Positions 20,966 to 34,066 of a stretch of 64,000 nt of DNA are shown here, in pieces. The notes below the pieces were generated by a model that had not been told where the DNA came from, searched no databases, and was given only the letters and a program-made list of their open reading frames with translations. Position 1 is the first letter of the stretch, and every line of letters begins with the position of its first letter. The translations under genes were made by a program, and so were the position numbers. This DNA is from Scolanthus callimorphus (taxonomy: Eukaryota > Cnidaria > Anthozoa > Actiniaria > Edwardsiidae): positions 21,563,073 to 21,627,072 of the forward strand of contig CM066912.1 in NCBI GenBank assembly GCA_033964015.1, written 5' to 3'.

Positions 20966-21941
20966 CTGTGAAATGCCCAGTATCTGTTGAAGTTCCACTT
21001 TCGCAGCTTAATGTGTGTGGTTTCAACCAAAAAAAAATAAAAAGCACATTTGACGCTTTTTCAAGTCGACCAGGTGGGCTTCCTGTGATATCTACTATCA
21101 CGTGATCATCATTTGAAATTTCAGTGGAGCGGTCGCTCAGCTCAGCTCGTTCTTTTTCGCGCGCAAAATCAGCAAGGCAAAGGTTCTTTGGTGCGGTGTT
21201 TATCACTCTTGCCACAGAAGTATGCTGCAATGGGCAGATAGTGTTTACCTTTAACCAAGAAAGCACGAAATCTGTAAGTAAAGAAGTTGTTAGACGCTTT
21301 TGTTTTGATTTTCTTGATAGTCGGGTACCTTAACGCAAAATTTGGGCTGGATCGTGACAGAGCGGACAAAAGCGCCAAACTTTCTATAGAGTTTCTTTGG
21401 GACATGAGTAACAAATCTAGGATGGGTGCCCAAGAAAAAAAGTTCACGTTGCGGAATAAAATGAGAAATACATTTTAGCACTTGAATGCTGTGCTTGGTA
21501 ACCAGGCTTTTTCGCTAAAAGTGGATGAATCAGGAACGAATCGACACAGTATCAATATAAACAGTTGTCATTTAGTTTGGCGATATATTTCTTCTAATAC
21601 GCGACGGTCATGCTTTGTAGGTCTTCGGAACTCGTGCAATCAGACCTGAACAGCCTCAGCGGCTGTGCGACTTTGGCAGACATGACATTTATGATAATTT
21701 GTGGGTCGAATGTTTCTGGAATCTTGTGTTTGAAACGCTGCATGTTTCACCAGTTTCACTGAACTGAAGTCTCGTTTCCCATTGAGCAGAGGCTACTTGT
21801 TATCCCCCTGCATTATATTTTACCTTTAGTGCTTTTTTGTGATTTTCGTCCACGCAAAAGTCGCCTCTTAGGAAACTTCAAAATACAGAACAAGATAGAA
21901 TGAAATTTATTTCGTCCAAACCAGTTCCCCTCGGTACTATA
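20966..21941. other. No gene seen
   Basis: Contains the short frame 21287-21478 and its antisense shadows. No domain, signal or splice context supports any of them. Confidence 0.5.
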
Positions 21942-22330
21942 GACCTTTCCGAAGTTTTTCTTATTTCCACAGGAGGCCACGGAGAAAAAATCCCTCACCA
22001 TAGCTGGAAAGAGCAGCCCAAAATTAGTAAAATTGGAAAGTTTCAGAGGAAAATCTTCTGAAATAACGAAGAAATAGCCTAGCAAATTTCTCGAATTTTG
22101 TGTACGTTCGTATAGGATTTGCGACCAAGCCTCCAAAGTTTGCATCATCGGTATGCAAGAATTATCGTTTGCCGAACGAATCGGTATTAAAATCGCGAAC
22201 TTTATCTTGCCATTTCTTTATTATTTCAAAAGGTTTTCATATCAAACTTTCGCATTTTACTAATTTCAGGCTGCTCTATCCAGCTATAGTGATGCTTCCT
22301 GTGGAAATAATAAAAAATTTGGGAAAGGTC
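21942..22330. mobile_element. 389-bp MITE with TA flanks
   Basis: The ends GACCTTTCC and GGAAAGGTC are flanked by TA at both sides (21940-21941, 22331-22332). The arms extend inward about 130 bases through TTATTTCCACAGGA and its complement. Tc1/mariner-like by its target site; no coding sequence. Confidence 0.6.
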
Positions 22331-22615
22331 TATTAAAACTGTGGTTTCTCTATTCAAATGTTCTGCCCTATTTTCGTTCCCCTGCAGTGAACATAATGAA
22401 CAGACTTCTTAAGAAGGATGCGAATAAAGCTTTGGGGCCATCTGGAGCATGTGTTTGGTTGTTTTCTCAGATCACAAAGGTACCACATCTGCTTATCAAT
22501 AAATAATTTATAAACACTGTCTTGTTGACTGACATGGAGGTTTGGCTGTGGGAAACATTTAGTGGCTGAGGGTGCACAAAACTGTACTGCTTTCCCTAGG
22601 TCTCAGTCAATAAAG

Positions 22616-23451
22616 GGGTTTCTGGAAAACCCGAATAGCAAAGAGCGAATAGTACCGAATAGTACCGAATAGTACCGAATAGTGCCGAATAATACAGAAA
22701 AATGTAAAAACTACAATTCATTTTCTTCTTAATTTGTAGTTGGAGGTTATGGAAATTGAGAATCGGCTCGCCAAACAAGAATAGCAACATTTCTTACCTG
22801 ATTATCGCTGCGACTAGTACCATAGAGACGGAAAGTCCTCTTTCATCGGTTGCGTTGTCCTCTGTGTTTTATTTCCCTGACATTACTACTAGGCATGTTT
22901 GCTTTTCGATCGTTTTGGGGACTAGAATTTCAGAACTTCAGAACAAACATTCTGCATGTGTACTGACTGTTGATTTGGACTATACGTTTGGACTAACGTT
23001 TGGACTACATTACCAAGCGACTAGTTATACATCAGTTAAAGTAATCAGAAATTATCTGCTACGTCTCTTGATCTTTCACAGCAAACTCACCTTTCGTCGC
23101 TCGTCGAGCAATCCATGACTTTTCGAACCAGCCCACACACATTTGCCTGTCGAACACGCGTACTCGCTTCACGTGGGAGCTCGTACCAGCTTCGCTCTCC
23201 TTTCAATTACAACAGGGAATCCGTCGAAAAAATGGCGCTAAGTCTCTGCCGTGCGCGTCGCGATCATCGGGTAAGAAATTGTTTGTTATTCTTGTTTGAC
23301 TAGCCGATTCTCAATTCCATAGCCTCCAATTTCAAATTAAGAAGAAAATGAATTGTACTTTTTTCCATTTTTCGGTATAATTCGGTACTATTCGGCACTA
23401 TTCGGTACTTTTCGCTCTTCGCTCTTCGCTATTCGGGTTTTCCAGAATCCT
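22616..23451. mobile_element. 836-bp MITE with ~175-bp inverted repeats and a 10-bp TSD
   Basis: The direct repeat GTCAATAAAG lies at 22606-22615 and 23452-23461. Between them the left arm (22616-22790) and right arm (about 23275-23451) are close reverse complements, containing TCTGGAAAACCCGAATAGC and a short tandem array of GAATAGTACC. The TSD size and long arms suggest a Mutator-like origin. The interior has no transposase. Confidence 0.8.
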
Positions 23452-23461
23452 GTCAATAAAG

Positions 23462-24748
23462 TGCTAAGTATATTTACTATAGTTTAGCTATGTGTTAATG
23501 CAGGACATGGTTTGTGAAAATTTAAAAGCATAAATGAATGAGCAAAATAATTCAGATGACTTTTGAACATTTTGGACATGAAAAAATAAAATTTGTTTTT
23601 CCAAGAAGCCATCTGCTTATCAATACCACAGTAAACCTAAAAATCAAGCATGGAGTACAGGCAGGTGTGAAGAATATCTTTGGTGATTGTATGATAAGCA
23701 GCTCTCCTTAAAGGGGCACTCACATGCTTAATTTGTGTACACCCTGTCATAAAAAGTCTTATTGTTAGTGGCAGATCCAGGGGGCTTCCACAAAACCCCC
23801 ATTGAGCATCAGAACAATAAGGATTTTTGATGTGATTGCAGACAAGGTCTCCATAGTATTTATCTGTAACAGTCATCGAAGGAGTTCAGGGGAAACGAAA
23901 TCCCCCTTAGAAAAACCCTGGAGCTGTCACTGATTGTAATCACCAAAAATACATAAAATAACAGTACAGGTTTGTTAAATGACCTTTTAACTGTTAAGTC
24001 AATGCAAATCTATAGTGTCTTTATATATTATCAAAAGGATGGAATTGGATTGCTATTTGAACTATTGTCAGTAAAGCATGCAAGTTCCCGGAAGTTTACG
24101 CAGCCTATTGTTCTCTTCACCCACTCCAGCAATAAATCTTCCATTGCACAAGCGCATGAAATATTTAAATATGTGGTGCCAATGTAACCAATTGAAAACG
24201 ACAGAGCGGAAATGACCAAAAATGAAATGTCTAACTTTGCCATATTTTAATATATATATATAAGCTCAAGATTCCGTATACAGTCTCTATGGCTAAAAGC
24301 TTAATTCGAAATTTTTAAGAAATTTGAGGAATATGAATTTTAGATATGATTGACTTCCAAGTAAGGTAAGGGGGATTTTCCTAATAAGGAAGTTTTGCAA
24401 CGTCGGCAAAAGGACAGTTTTTGGCGAAATTTTCTTGATATGTCTCCCATAAAATGGTACAGAAACCAAAGTCTAAAACTTAATATCTCTAAGACGGATC
24501 CACTAGAAAAAAGTCATTTTTGATATTTTGTTTTAATCAGACAAGGAGTCTGTATGCAAAAAAATAAGCTTATCTGAGCTAACCTGACCTTCTTATTTGA
24601 AATTTAGTGGTCAAAGCAGGTCATTTCCGCTCTGTTATTGAAAACAAGTCAGTAAATGGCAAAACAGTCTTTTTCTTTTCGCAGTTAAGCTCGTATTTTT
24701 TAAAATGCGAAAATAAAGGATAATACGGTAAAACAAATATTTTATATA
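23462..24748. other. No gene seen
   Basis: Low-copy-looking AT-rich sequence. The minus-strand frame 23637-23876 has no recognisable domain. A TA microsatellite lies near 24250-24262. Confidence 0.45.
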
Positions 24749-25800
24749 ATATATAGATTTAGCCACTGGCTAAAAGCCGAGCTCCCGGTTTCATATTTTT
24801 TTGTTAACGAGGCAAAAAGGTTGCCATTGTACATAGGCGTAGTCTTGCACCGTCATACCACTCGACTAAGCACTTGCACCCTCTTGCCACTTCCACCACA
24901 CAAGTCTGGTTGTCTGAGGTTTATCCCTTCCTGAGATATGTTCTTTTTCTCTTGTGATGACGTCATCGATGACGTAATACCACGTGACCATGCAGTTGCA
25001 TCCCCCTTGCCACATAGATAACTTCACCCAAGTTTGGTTGTCTGAAGTTCATCGCTTCCCGAGACATGTTCTTTTTCTCATGTGATGACGTCATCGATGA
25101 CGTCATACCACGTAACCGTGCAGTTGCACCCCCCTTGCCACTTAGATAACTTCACCCAAGTTTGGTTGTCTGAGGTTTAGCCCTTCCTGAGATATATTCT
25201 TTTTCTCCTATGATGACGTCATCGATGACATCATACCACGTGACCATACATTTGCACCCCTCTTGCCACTAACACAACTAGTTTGGTTGTCTGAGGTTTA
25301 TCCCTTCCTGAGATATGTTCTTTTTCTCCTATAATGACGTCATCGATGACGTCATACCACATGACCATACCGTAGCACCCCCCTTGCCACTTAGATAACT
25401 TCACCAAAATTTGGTTGTTTAAGGTCATCCGTTCCCGAGATATTTTCGTTTTCTCCTGTGATGACGTCATCGATGACGTCATACCACGTGACCGTGCAGT
25501 TGCACCCCCTTGCCACTTAGATAACCACACCCAAGTTTGGTTGTCTGAGGTTTATCCCTTCCTGAGATATGTTCTTCTTCTCCTATGATGACGTCATCGA
25601 TGACGTCATACCACGTGACCATACAGCTGCACCCCTCTTGCCACTTAGATAACTTCACCCAAGTTTGGTTGTCTGAGGTTCATCCCTTCCAGAGATATAT
25701 TATTTTTCTATTTGATGACGTCATCGATGACGTCACGTCACGTGATCATCTTACAGCACCCCCTGGTAGCACAGAGAAAATATCCCAAGTTTGGTTGTCT
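24749..25800. repeat. 126-bp satellite array with paired TGACGTCA palindromes (left arm)
   Basis: Seven units spaced 121-129 bases (palindrome centres near 24968, 25096, 25223, 25344, 25471, 25597 and 25726) each carry TGACGTCATCGATGACGTCA or a one- or two-base variant, usually followed by a CACGTGA-like E-box. The array is preceded at 24749-24787 by a terminus with the hairpin TAGCCACTGGCTA. The same terminus and two units occur inverted at 33500-33852. Confidence 0.85.
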
Positions 25801-27302
25801 TAGCATGTTCCCTTGAAGAGAAATATTGTTTTCTTAGTATACCACAGGGTTCCCATGAGTTTCCGCGTACGGCGGACGGACGGACGGACGTACGCTATAC
25901 CTTTAATACCAGGAAGAAACAAAAAAATTCATATCTCAAGAAGGGAACAACCTATGGCAACCAAACTTGGACACATTCATCTTTTGGGCGATATCATTTC
26001 ACCGCCCTAATGATTTGACTTGGCGCCGTCAATGTAAGCAAAATGAGCAAGAAAACCCGTGACGTTTGAAAATCAACTCCATAGTTATGCTAGACGTTAT
26101 TTCCTTAGGTATGGTGCTCCGCTTGCAGGAGCTCCGCTTTAATACGTGATGTTGGGGGGGGGGGGGGGGGGGGGTCAAGGTCAAACTGTTGGCCCAGCAG
26201 CCTGGAAAAACGGCTGCACCACGGAACTTCTAAACCACGCCATTTTCTTGCATACTTGGGGAACTGTGTTATAGGATACATTTTATTCGAAAACGATAAA
26301 GTGGACGGAATATCTAATTCAAGCGTTTTCGTAAGCGAGAAGATCGAGTTCGCAAAGGCGCCATTTTAAGTCTTCCACAGAAACCAAAAAATAAACAATT
26401 CTCGCAGCCGAAAGCAACAAATACGTCCAAACCTACGCGATTCTCTCACAAATAACACAGTAATGTTCAGGCAAAACTCGTTTTTCCAAAAAGTTTGGAG
26501 TAAACAATATACCCCATTCAAAGGTTTTGACGCGTTGCACAAAGCCCCGGCGCGCCATTTATAAATAAACAAACACTCAGTTCACAAACAACAGTCCTTT
26601 GACAGCCTATTTATTTCGAAATCTATACTAAAAACAGAAGTTCGAGCCGAAAAAACGAAGCTCCCAAACCCGACTGGAAGGAGGAAATGTATGAAAATTT
26701 CGAAATCTATACTAAAAACGGAGATGTTCGAGCCGAAAAAACGAAGTTCACAATCCCGAACGGAAGGAAATCTCTCCAGTGTGCATGTTTTTGTTGGAAA
26801 AGGTTTAACTTGAGCTAAGGTCTAATTCAAGCGATTTTCCCAAGTTTCACTGATAAGCTTAGATTGTTTAAGCTAACAGCAAGAATCTAAAAAGTTTTAG
26901 TTTACCTTTCTGGCGCTTCCTAAACCTTCCTATTCACCAGACGAGGGACTTCTCTTGATATAATCAATTATAAGCAATTATTTACATCTTAAACCAATAG
27001 TTGTTGAAGTTCGAGTGGTGGCTTTTTCTTTCTTGACCGAAAATACGACCATCTCGACCGACACACGCGCAATCTTTTCGCGCCAAAACCACAGTCAAAC
27101 CAATGCCTCAACACCTTTGTTAGGAAGTATTTAGGGGGTTATTGTGTGGCATTTGCCTCATTTCCATTCACAGGAACATTGTTTTCAAAGATCTAATGTA
27201 AAACACCTTTCCTATCGTATGCTATGGAGCGAATATTTCACACCGGTATGCCACCTATCTATAAACTGATAACAAATACTTTAATACTTTAAAGTAAACA
27301 GG
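25801..27302. other. Non-coding, repeat-rich
   Basis: Contains a short GGAC repeat near 25873-25888, a run of about 20 G near 26153-26174, and an inverted copy (26690-26850) of the segment duplicated at 18969-19700. No gene is seen. Confidence 0.5.
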
Positions 27303-30300
27303 CGTCACATTAGTTACGAACCAAGTTAATGAGCTGACTAAGTACGCGCTTGCGCACTACGTTCAATCACCAATTTAATTGATTCAAGAGACAAATTAGT
27401 ATTCAACTTTAGACGGCAGACTAAAACGGGTCATAGCAACAGGAGTGAGAGCATTTGTTTTTTCCTTAATAGTTCCCTGCACCAGAAATAATGGCGCCTT
27501 TTAATCAATCAGGCATTAGGAAGAAAGATGACAATATCCCATGTAATGGACAGTTTAAAGATCGACAATTCGTAGGATGAATAATTTTGCTCAAAGCGTT
27601 GCTATGCAAATCAGTGTTATCTGGAAAAACTTCAAAGCGCGTGCAAACTTCTTCCGCAATTTATGACTTACTCGGCATTTTCCCAATGAAATGAAACCTC
27701 ACACAATTGTTATCAATGTTTCCTTGAGATAATGTGCTATAATGAATTTTAATCCGGTACGGTTTTAACATATTATTTTACAAGTTTTGATACCCACTTC
27801 ATCTCAAAAGTTCCACATGAATTGGCTTATTGTCATGTTGTTGCTCCATAATATTGCGTATAAAATTTGAAAACATTAATATGCTTGCCTCTTAAATTCA
27901 TTTCACTTGCTGGAAATTTTATCAGAAAGTAACCTGGTTATTTGTGCTCGTGATTTGGAGTTTATTTTGTAATGTATAGACTGCAAATGCACTCTCGTTC
28001 AAGAATGCTACACACGATACACAGTGACGCGTGCCCGGATTCAATTGGAAATCAAACGCAACACTCAAAATTCGCGTTCTAAATAAATAAATTAAACTCT
28101 ATGCGATAAAGTTATTTGTGCTTGCGATTTTCTTGCGGGTTTCTTTTTTTGTAATATATAGACGAAGTCACTCGGTAGAGAATCCTATACGCGAACCTTG
28201 GTTCAAACATAACAATTGAACCTAAACACTCAAAATTCGCGCTCAAATAAATAACTACAGTTATGGACAAATTATTAAGATCAGAACATTATTTTATTCG
28301 TTTACCACAGTAATTGACCTGGTAAACTAAACATTTACGCAGTCAACGGTATCATATGGGAACAGCTGCTAACAGCGACTATTCATCACTCGAAAAAACG
28401 TTTTCCTTTCAGTAAGTTTGCAGCCTACGAAAATATCCGAACTCCGGTCTTTCTGTAAATTTAAATATGGTTTCAAAACTGTCGTATCTAGGAAACACCG
28501 ACGTTCCTCTTGAGAGACGGGACCCCTTTGGAATTGAGTTGGCTCACCAACTCAATAAAATCTCCCATCTCTTTTGCGTTGCTTGTTTGGCCTGTTCCGC
28601 TGTGACTGGGATTAGGCTGGAAGCGGTGCTTTTCAAGAGTCCTTGGTTAGGGCTCAAAAGTCAATAGAAACGTACTCACTCATTGAAATGTGTGCGTATC
28701 TGTGAGCGTTCATGGATATGCCACACAAGAAAGCCTTACAAAGAGAAAGAATATATATAGTTGGTAGATGGCGATATCTTTGGAATTTGCATTTAAAACA
28801 CTGTTAACTAACGTGTGCCACTCAGCAATCAAAAGTTACCTGGCATCAGTTCAACCCTGTATATTTGCTGTATTTGCTATACACTTTATCTGACACTGTT
28901 CAAAGCCGTAGGAGCTTTGAAAGCTCTCCTACGGCTGATGTGCAGCTCATCTGCCGGGGCAGGCAAGCTCAGGACGAATCAACTATCACAACAGGGGCGG
29001 ATGCAGGTTTTTGTAAAGGAGGGGGATGCGTTTTTGGTCCGAGGAACCGGATTTGCCATTGGGTTGCTAAAACCTTCTCTTTAGGCCTGCATTCTGTGCA
29101 TTTTGCCCTTTCTCCATTTTAAACCATTTTTGAAAAAATAGGGTGCTCCCGGCGGGAGTGCTCGACGGGAAAATAAAATTTCAACCCTAAAAGATGCCAA
29201 TCTAGGTGTGGTTAACAAGAATTTTAACCCCTAAAGATACTATTTTCAACATGGCTCTCAAATTCCAGCCACGATCGCGCAAGAAAACGGCTGAGAATAC
29301 AGCGTACCAGCACTGGCGTCTCGCATTTTTGCCGCGAACACCCTAAAATATACCCTTTTTTTTTGGAAAATTGGCCTGTCTGGGGACTTCCAAGTATGCG
29401 GGGATGGTTATTAGACTCCCCCCTGTCCGCTCTCCCCGAGAGGGCGGACCCTCACGTTACGTGATTAGTTCCTAGTTTCTGTCATAACCTGCCCCTCACG
29501 TTACGTGATTAGTACTTAGTTTCTGTGATGACCTGCTGAGTTGGTGTGCTTCATTCCCCCAGCCCCTTTACCACACATTCTGTAGTTGTTCTATGGGTGT
29601 GACGCAAGCATTAATCCCGATGTAAAGGGCGTGGGGTTCGCAACTCGAAGTCTTTCTTTAGTCGTCCTTCTAGGCAGATCAACTTTCTTTTAAGCATATT
29701 GCCACGAGAAAGCTTCTAGTGTTAGGTTTTATATTTGCTCTTCTATTTTGAGTTAACATAGAAGGACAGAGAAAAAAAATGGAATCACCAGGTTGAGAAA
29801 CGTCTGGAGTGTCGGAAAAAGGTTCTGCTACGTATTTCTTTAGACTGGATGCGAAAACATGAAATTCTTAGTTTATTGGGTTCTTAGTTTATTGCCATGC
29901 CGTGGACGGACGTAAGGGACGAGCCTATCAAGCCTATTTTTAGGGGGCAGGAGGGGGTACTGCCCTTGTCGCTGTACAGGGTACATAAATTCGCCACTTC
30001 TTCTAGAAAAGGCTATAGATTTATGCGTATTTTCAAAGATTATTCGCCATGTGGCGAAATTTACGTTTTTTTACTAGGCCAGGATATAATTATGTGTGAG
30101 TTTTCACAGATTCTCTAAACAGGCTTCCCCTCTAGACTCAGCGGCACATATACCTAGGCAAAATTCCCTTCGCGAAATTCACCTACACCCTCACAAAATT
30201 TTGATGCCCAATACAGAATCTGAATTACCTGCTTTAATCTCAGCCACTATACTTTTTATTCTGAGTTATTAATATTAGGTAGAGAGACGGGTATTTCTCG

Positions 30301-31405
30301 CACGATGCCACCATCAAAACAACTCAGCAAAAAACGTATTTAATCGCCATCGTTATTTTTTTAGAAAAACAAGCGTCTCGGAGACAATCTTTCAAATGTC
30401 CTTTGACGACCTATAGGCTTATTTATTAATACTTTTTATATATAGTAACAGGCACCCTGTAAAAGTTAACATTCAAGTTTCCAAACAAGAGGCGCGTTGG
30501 CTCGAACATCCACGGTACTAACAGTCACGTTAGCTTAGGCTGAAGCACACACACTGCTTTTGTGCTTTAGAATTATCCAGCAAAATTACTTTCCAAATCA
30601 GTGCTTATGCTTATGGAGTTGAATTTATTTACTTAGAACGCGAATTTGAGTGTTGCGTTTGATTTTCAATTGAATCCGGACGCGCGTCACTGTGTACGTG
30701 TAGCATTCTTGAACGAGAGTGCATTTGCAGTCTATACATTACAAAAGAAACACCAAATCGCGAGCACAAATAACCAGATTACTTTCTGATTAAATTTCCA
30801 GCTAGTGAAATGCATTTAAGAGGCAAACATTAAAATGTTTTCAAATTTATCAAGCAATATTATGGAGCAACAACATGACAATAAGCCTATTCATGTGGAA
30901 CTTTTGAGATGAAGTGGGTATCAAAACTTGTGAAATTATATGTTAAAACCGTACCGGATTAAAATTCATTATAGTACATAATCTCAAGGAAACATTGATA
31001 ACAATTGTGTGAGGTTTCATTTCGTTGGGAAAATGCCGAATAAGTCATAAATTGCGGAAGAAGTTTGCAAGCGCTTTGAAGTTTTTCCAGATAACACTGA
31101 TTTGCATAGCAACGCTTTGAGCAAATTATTCATCCTACGAATTGTCGATCTTTAAACTGTCCATTACATGGGATATTGTCATCTTTCTTCATAATGCCTG
31201 ATTGATTAAAAGGCGCCATTATTTCTGGTGCAGGGAACTATAAAGGAAAAACAAATGCTCTCACTCCTGTTGCTATGACCCGTTTTAGTCTCCCGTCCGA
31301 AGTTGAATACTAATTTGTGTCTTGAATCAATTAAATTGGTGTTTGAACGTAGTGCGCAAGCGCGCACTTAGTCAGCTCATTAACTTGGTTCGTAACTAAT
31401 GTGGC
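27303..31405. mobile_element. 4.1-kb foldback element with ~790-bp inverted arms
   Basis: The left arm 27303-28094 and right arm about 30620-31405 are reverse complements over nearly their whole length; for example CGTAGTGCGCAAGCGCG on the right mirrors the left. A diverged extra copy of the arm's inner end follows at about 28100-28255. The 2.5-kb interior holds no transposase; it contains a 34-base hairpin (28905-28938), a CCCCTAAAGATAC-type fragment (29150-29400) and a 44-bp tandem pair (29451-29537). Confidence 0.8.
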
Positions 31406-32034
31406 GTAGTTACAAATTGTTTGAGCACATCTCTCTAAACGTAGCGGTATAACTGTTCATTCCACAACAGCAGACAATCCGATAATTTTCGTCATTCAAG
31501 GAAAATTTAATTCGTGAATTTTTCACGGGTACTTAGTAGTATATATATATATCAAGATAATTGTTTCATGGTATTTATTACGGTTTAAATGTTAATACAT
31601 GTGCTTAGTAGTACGTGCTTACGAAATTATTATTCGCCGAACTTGACCGCTGCAATTATCTATTAAATTGTTATGTATCATTCTTTCAATGTGGACCTTG
31701 CCTGTGCTGTCCTCAGCTAATCGCTGGTCGGAGCTGAAGAAAAAAAAACATCAAAAGTAACAAACAAAGTTATAATGTAAACGAAAGGAGTCACTGACTT
31801 ATTTTATGAACTTGATCTCCGAACGTTGCGACTAAATAACTCTAGGCGAGACGGTTTTTTAACGACTGCGAGTTCCAAGTATAGGGTAAAGGATAAATTT
31901 GGCATTTAAGGCGAGAAAGGTCAATTTGATGAAAATTATTTGTCGGCAGCCACTCGTTGCACAAGTAGTTTGCTAGAAAAATGGAGTGAATAAACACCGC
32001 AAATACTGGATATTTGAGGGGTAAAAGTGTCTAC
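31406..32034. other. No gene seen
   Basis: AT-rich, with a short (TA)n tract near 31540. Lies between the foldback element and the LINE fragment. Confidence 0.45.
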
Positions 32035-32918
32035 AACTGGCCACATAAAAACAAGCTTCAATTTCATCCATCCAAAATTAATTCATGGTAATAGGATCGA
32101 GGTATAACATTAACAATAAGTATGACCCAACTCAACCAGTTCATATGAACAATAAAGTAATCACCCATGTAACTTCTAATAAATGCCTGGGTGTCGAAAT
32201 TGACAATACACTTTCATGGGCGAGTCAGATAAATAATATTTGCAAAAAGGCAAGCTCAGGAATTGGCATTATACGACGTCTAAAACCAATCCTACCAAAG
32301 AGCTCTCTGGAAACCCTATACAGGGGCCTTGTACAACCACATTTTAATTATTGCTCGCCCCTTTGGGACATTTGCGGGAAGGGCCTTAGGGACAAACTGC
32401 AAAGTTTTCAATCTCGGGCTGCACGTCTTATCACTGGGGCTAATTATACGATTCGCTCGAAAGACATACTTGAGGGGTTGGGTTGGCAATCCTTAGAATC
32501 AAGACGAAAAAATGCAAAATTGGTCATAATATATAAAGCATTGCAGGGTCATGCACCAACTCATCACCTGAAATCAAGACTCGTAAGAGTAAGTGATTGC
32601 GATAAAAAATATTCATGCGAAATATTGATACAGACCTAGCACAATTTTCTGAAATCCAGCTTCTCCTATAATGGCGCCATGTTATGGAATTCCCTTTCAA
32701 AAGAGGCCAACATGGCTAAATCGCTATCTGGTTTTAAGCGTATAATAAATAGGGATGTCGCTGCTGGGCTATGCTAGGTTAAAATTTGCAAACCATATAT
32801 TCATATTCAGTCACACGCCCCACATGGAAATCAGCGTCTGTTTTTTTTTACTTTTGTAAATAGACAGTTGTCGTGGCCAGCGTGCCTAAATAAAGAGTAT
32901 GTATGTATGTATGTAATT
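32035..32918 (+). mobile_element. 5'-truncated CR1/L2-like LINE, reverse transcriptase C-terminus
   Basis: The frame 32085-32639 encodes the post-palm part of a non-LTR reverse transcriptase: CLGVEIDNTLSWASQI, then AARLITGANYTIRSKDIL, then GWQSLESRRK. A frame change near 32635 leads to a short end (LWNSLSKEAN, then a stop near 32775). The copy finishes in AATAAAG and a (TATG)n tail at about 32896-32918, a typical LINE 3' end. The endonuclease and palm catalytic motif are missing. Dead copy. Confidence 0.85.
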
Positions 32919-33252
32919 AATCACTTTTTTAATCAACGGCAGGCACAGTTGTCATTTAACTTTCAAAGAACGGTATGCATCGCATAAGCTAGAGCGCGAA
33001 TTATGTTTGAGAATTGGCCCTGTTCTTCTGTGATCACGCGAAATAAAACGTTTTTGAAGGAGAAAGTTTGGCGATCATAAATTTCCAACTAGAATTCACA
33101 TTAAGACATGAAATCTGACGAGAAAACTTGGCTCTAGTGTGAAATTCGGCCATTTTATAAAACGCCCCTCCCAAACGCATTTCCTAAGTTATAAGAAACA
33201 TATCTGACTGTCAGCCATATAGAAGTTTAAATTTTACCGAAATGTGTCAGCT

Positions 33253-33340
33253 TGGCATGGGCGGTCTAGTGGTTACGATGACGGACTGTTACGGACAACG
33301 GCTTTTATCAACCGGAGAGTTCGAACCATTGCTGCAGCAT
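33253..33340 (+). repeat. tRNA-derived SINE head or tRNA pseudogene
   Basis: GGGCGGTCTAGTGGTTACGA resembles a pol III A box, and GAGTTCGAACC (33317-33327) a B box, at about the right spacing. The folded ends do not pair like a functional tRNA and no clean anticodon arm is seen. Confidence 0.45.
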
Positions 33341-33499
33341 TAGGATTTTTGTTTTCTTTTTCCCCGCTATGGGCAATTCCAATCCCAAGGATGAGAACGG
33401 TTTTCCCATTGCCGTAAAATAAATCCTAAGCGTGGGATTTGTCATTAAATACCCATGATTGGGAAGTGTTTGGATAGTACACGGTTGGAATTCGTCATG

Positions 33500-33852
33500 G
33501 GAATTCCTGATGACGTCATCGAGACGTCATCACAGAAGGAAAATAATATATCTCGGGAAGGATGAACCTCAGACAACCAAAATTGGGCGAAGATGTCTCA
33601 GTGGCCAGCGGGGTGCAACTGCCTGGTCACGTGGTATAACACCATCGATGACGTCATCAAACGAGAAAAGGTTTATATCTTTGGAAGGGATGAACCTCAG
33701 ACAACCAAATTTCAGGGTGAAATTATATATGTGGCAAGGGGGTGCAAGTGCTTAGTCACGTGGTATGACGGTGAGAGGCTATGTACAAAGGAACCTTTTT
33801 GTTTCATTTACAGGGAGCTCCGCTTTTAGCCAGTGGCTAAATCTATATATTA
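33500..33852. repeat. Inverted copy of the TGACGTCA satellite and terminus (right arm)
   Basis: Two units (palindromes near 33510 and 33645) run opposite to the array at 24749-25800, ending in GAGCTCCGCTTTTAGCC and the hairpin terminus at 33815-33852. A third copy of this terminus lies at about 45028-45064. Confidence 0.75.
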
Positions 33853-33876
33853 CTGCATTATCATATTTTTATTGCT

Positions 33877-34066
33877 GGTGCACACTAGCGAGATAAAGAT
33901 CACATAAGCGCATATGACATCAGAACATAACGACATAAGAGAAAAAAACATGTTTTTTTCTTATGTCGTAATGTCTATGTTGTTATGTCGCGATGTTCAC
34001 ACTTGCACATAAGAGTATAAGTGAGTGCGCGTTTATGTCGTTATGTCGCTAACGTGCACCAGGCAT
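33877..34066. mobile_element. ~190-bp MITE
   Basis: The ends TGGTGCACACTAGCGA and TCGCTAACGTGCACCA are near-perfect inverted repeats; the interior repeats CATAACGACATAA and its complement around an A/T hairpin. Confidence 0.6.

Noticed and set aside
24250..24262. TATA promoter
   Set aside because: A short TA microsatellite with no gene downstream.
28467..28667. Small gene within the foldback interior
   Set aside because: Short, no domain, no splice or promoter context.
33459..33829. Protein-coding frames in the satellite arm
   Set aside because: They follow the 126-bp satellite unit and appear as repeated peptides.
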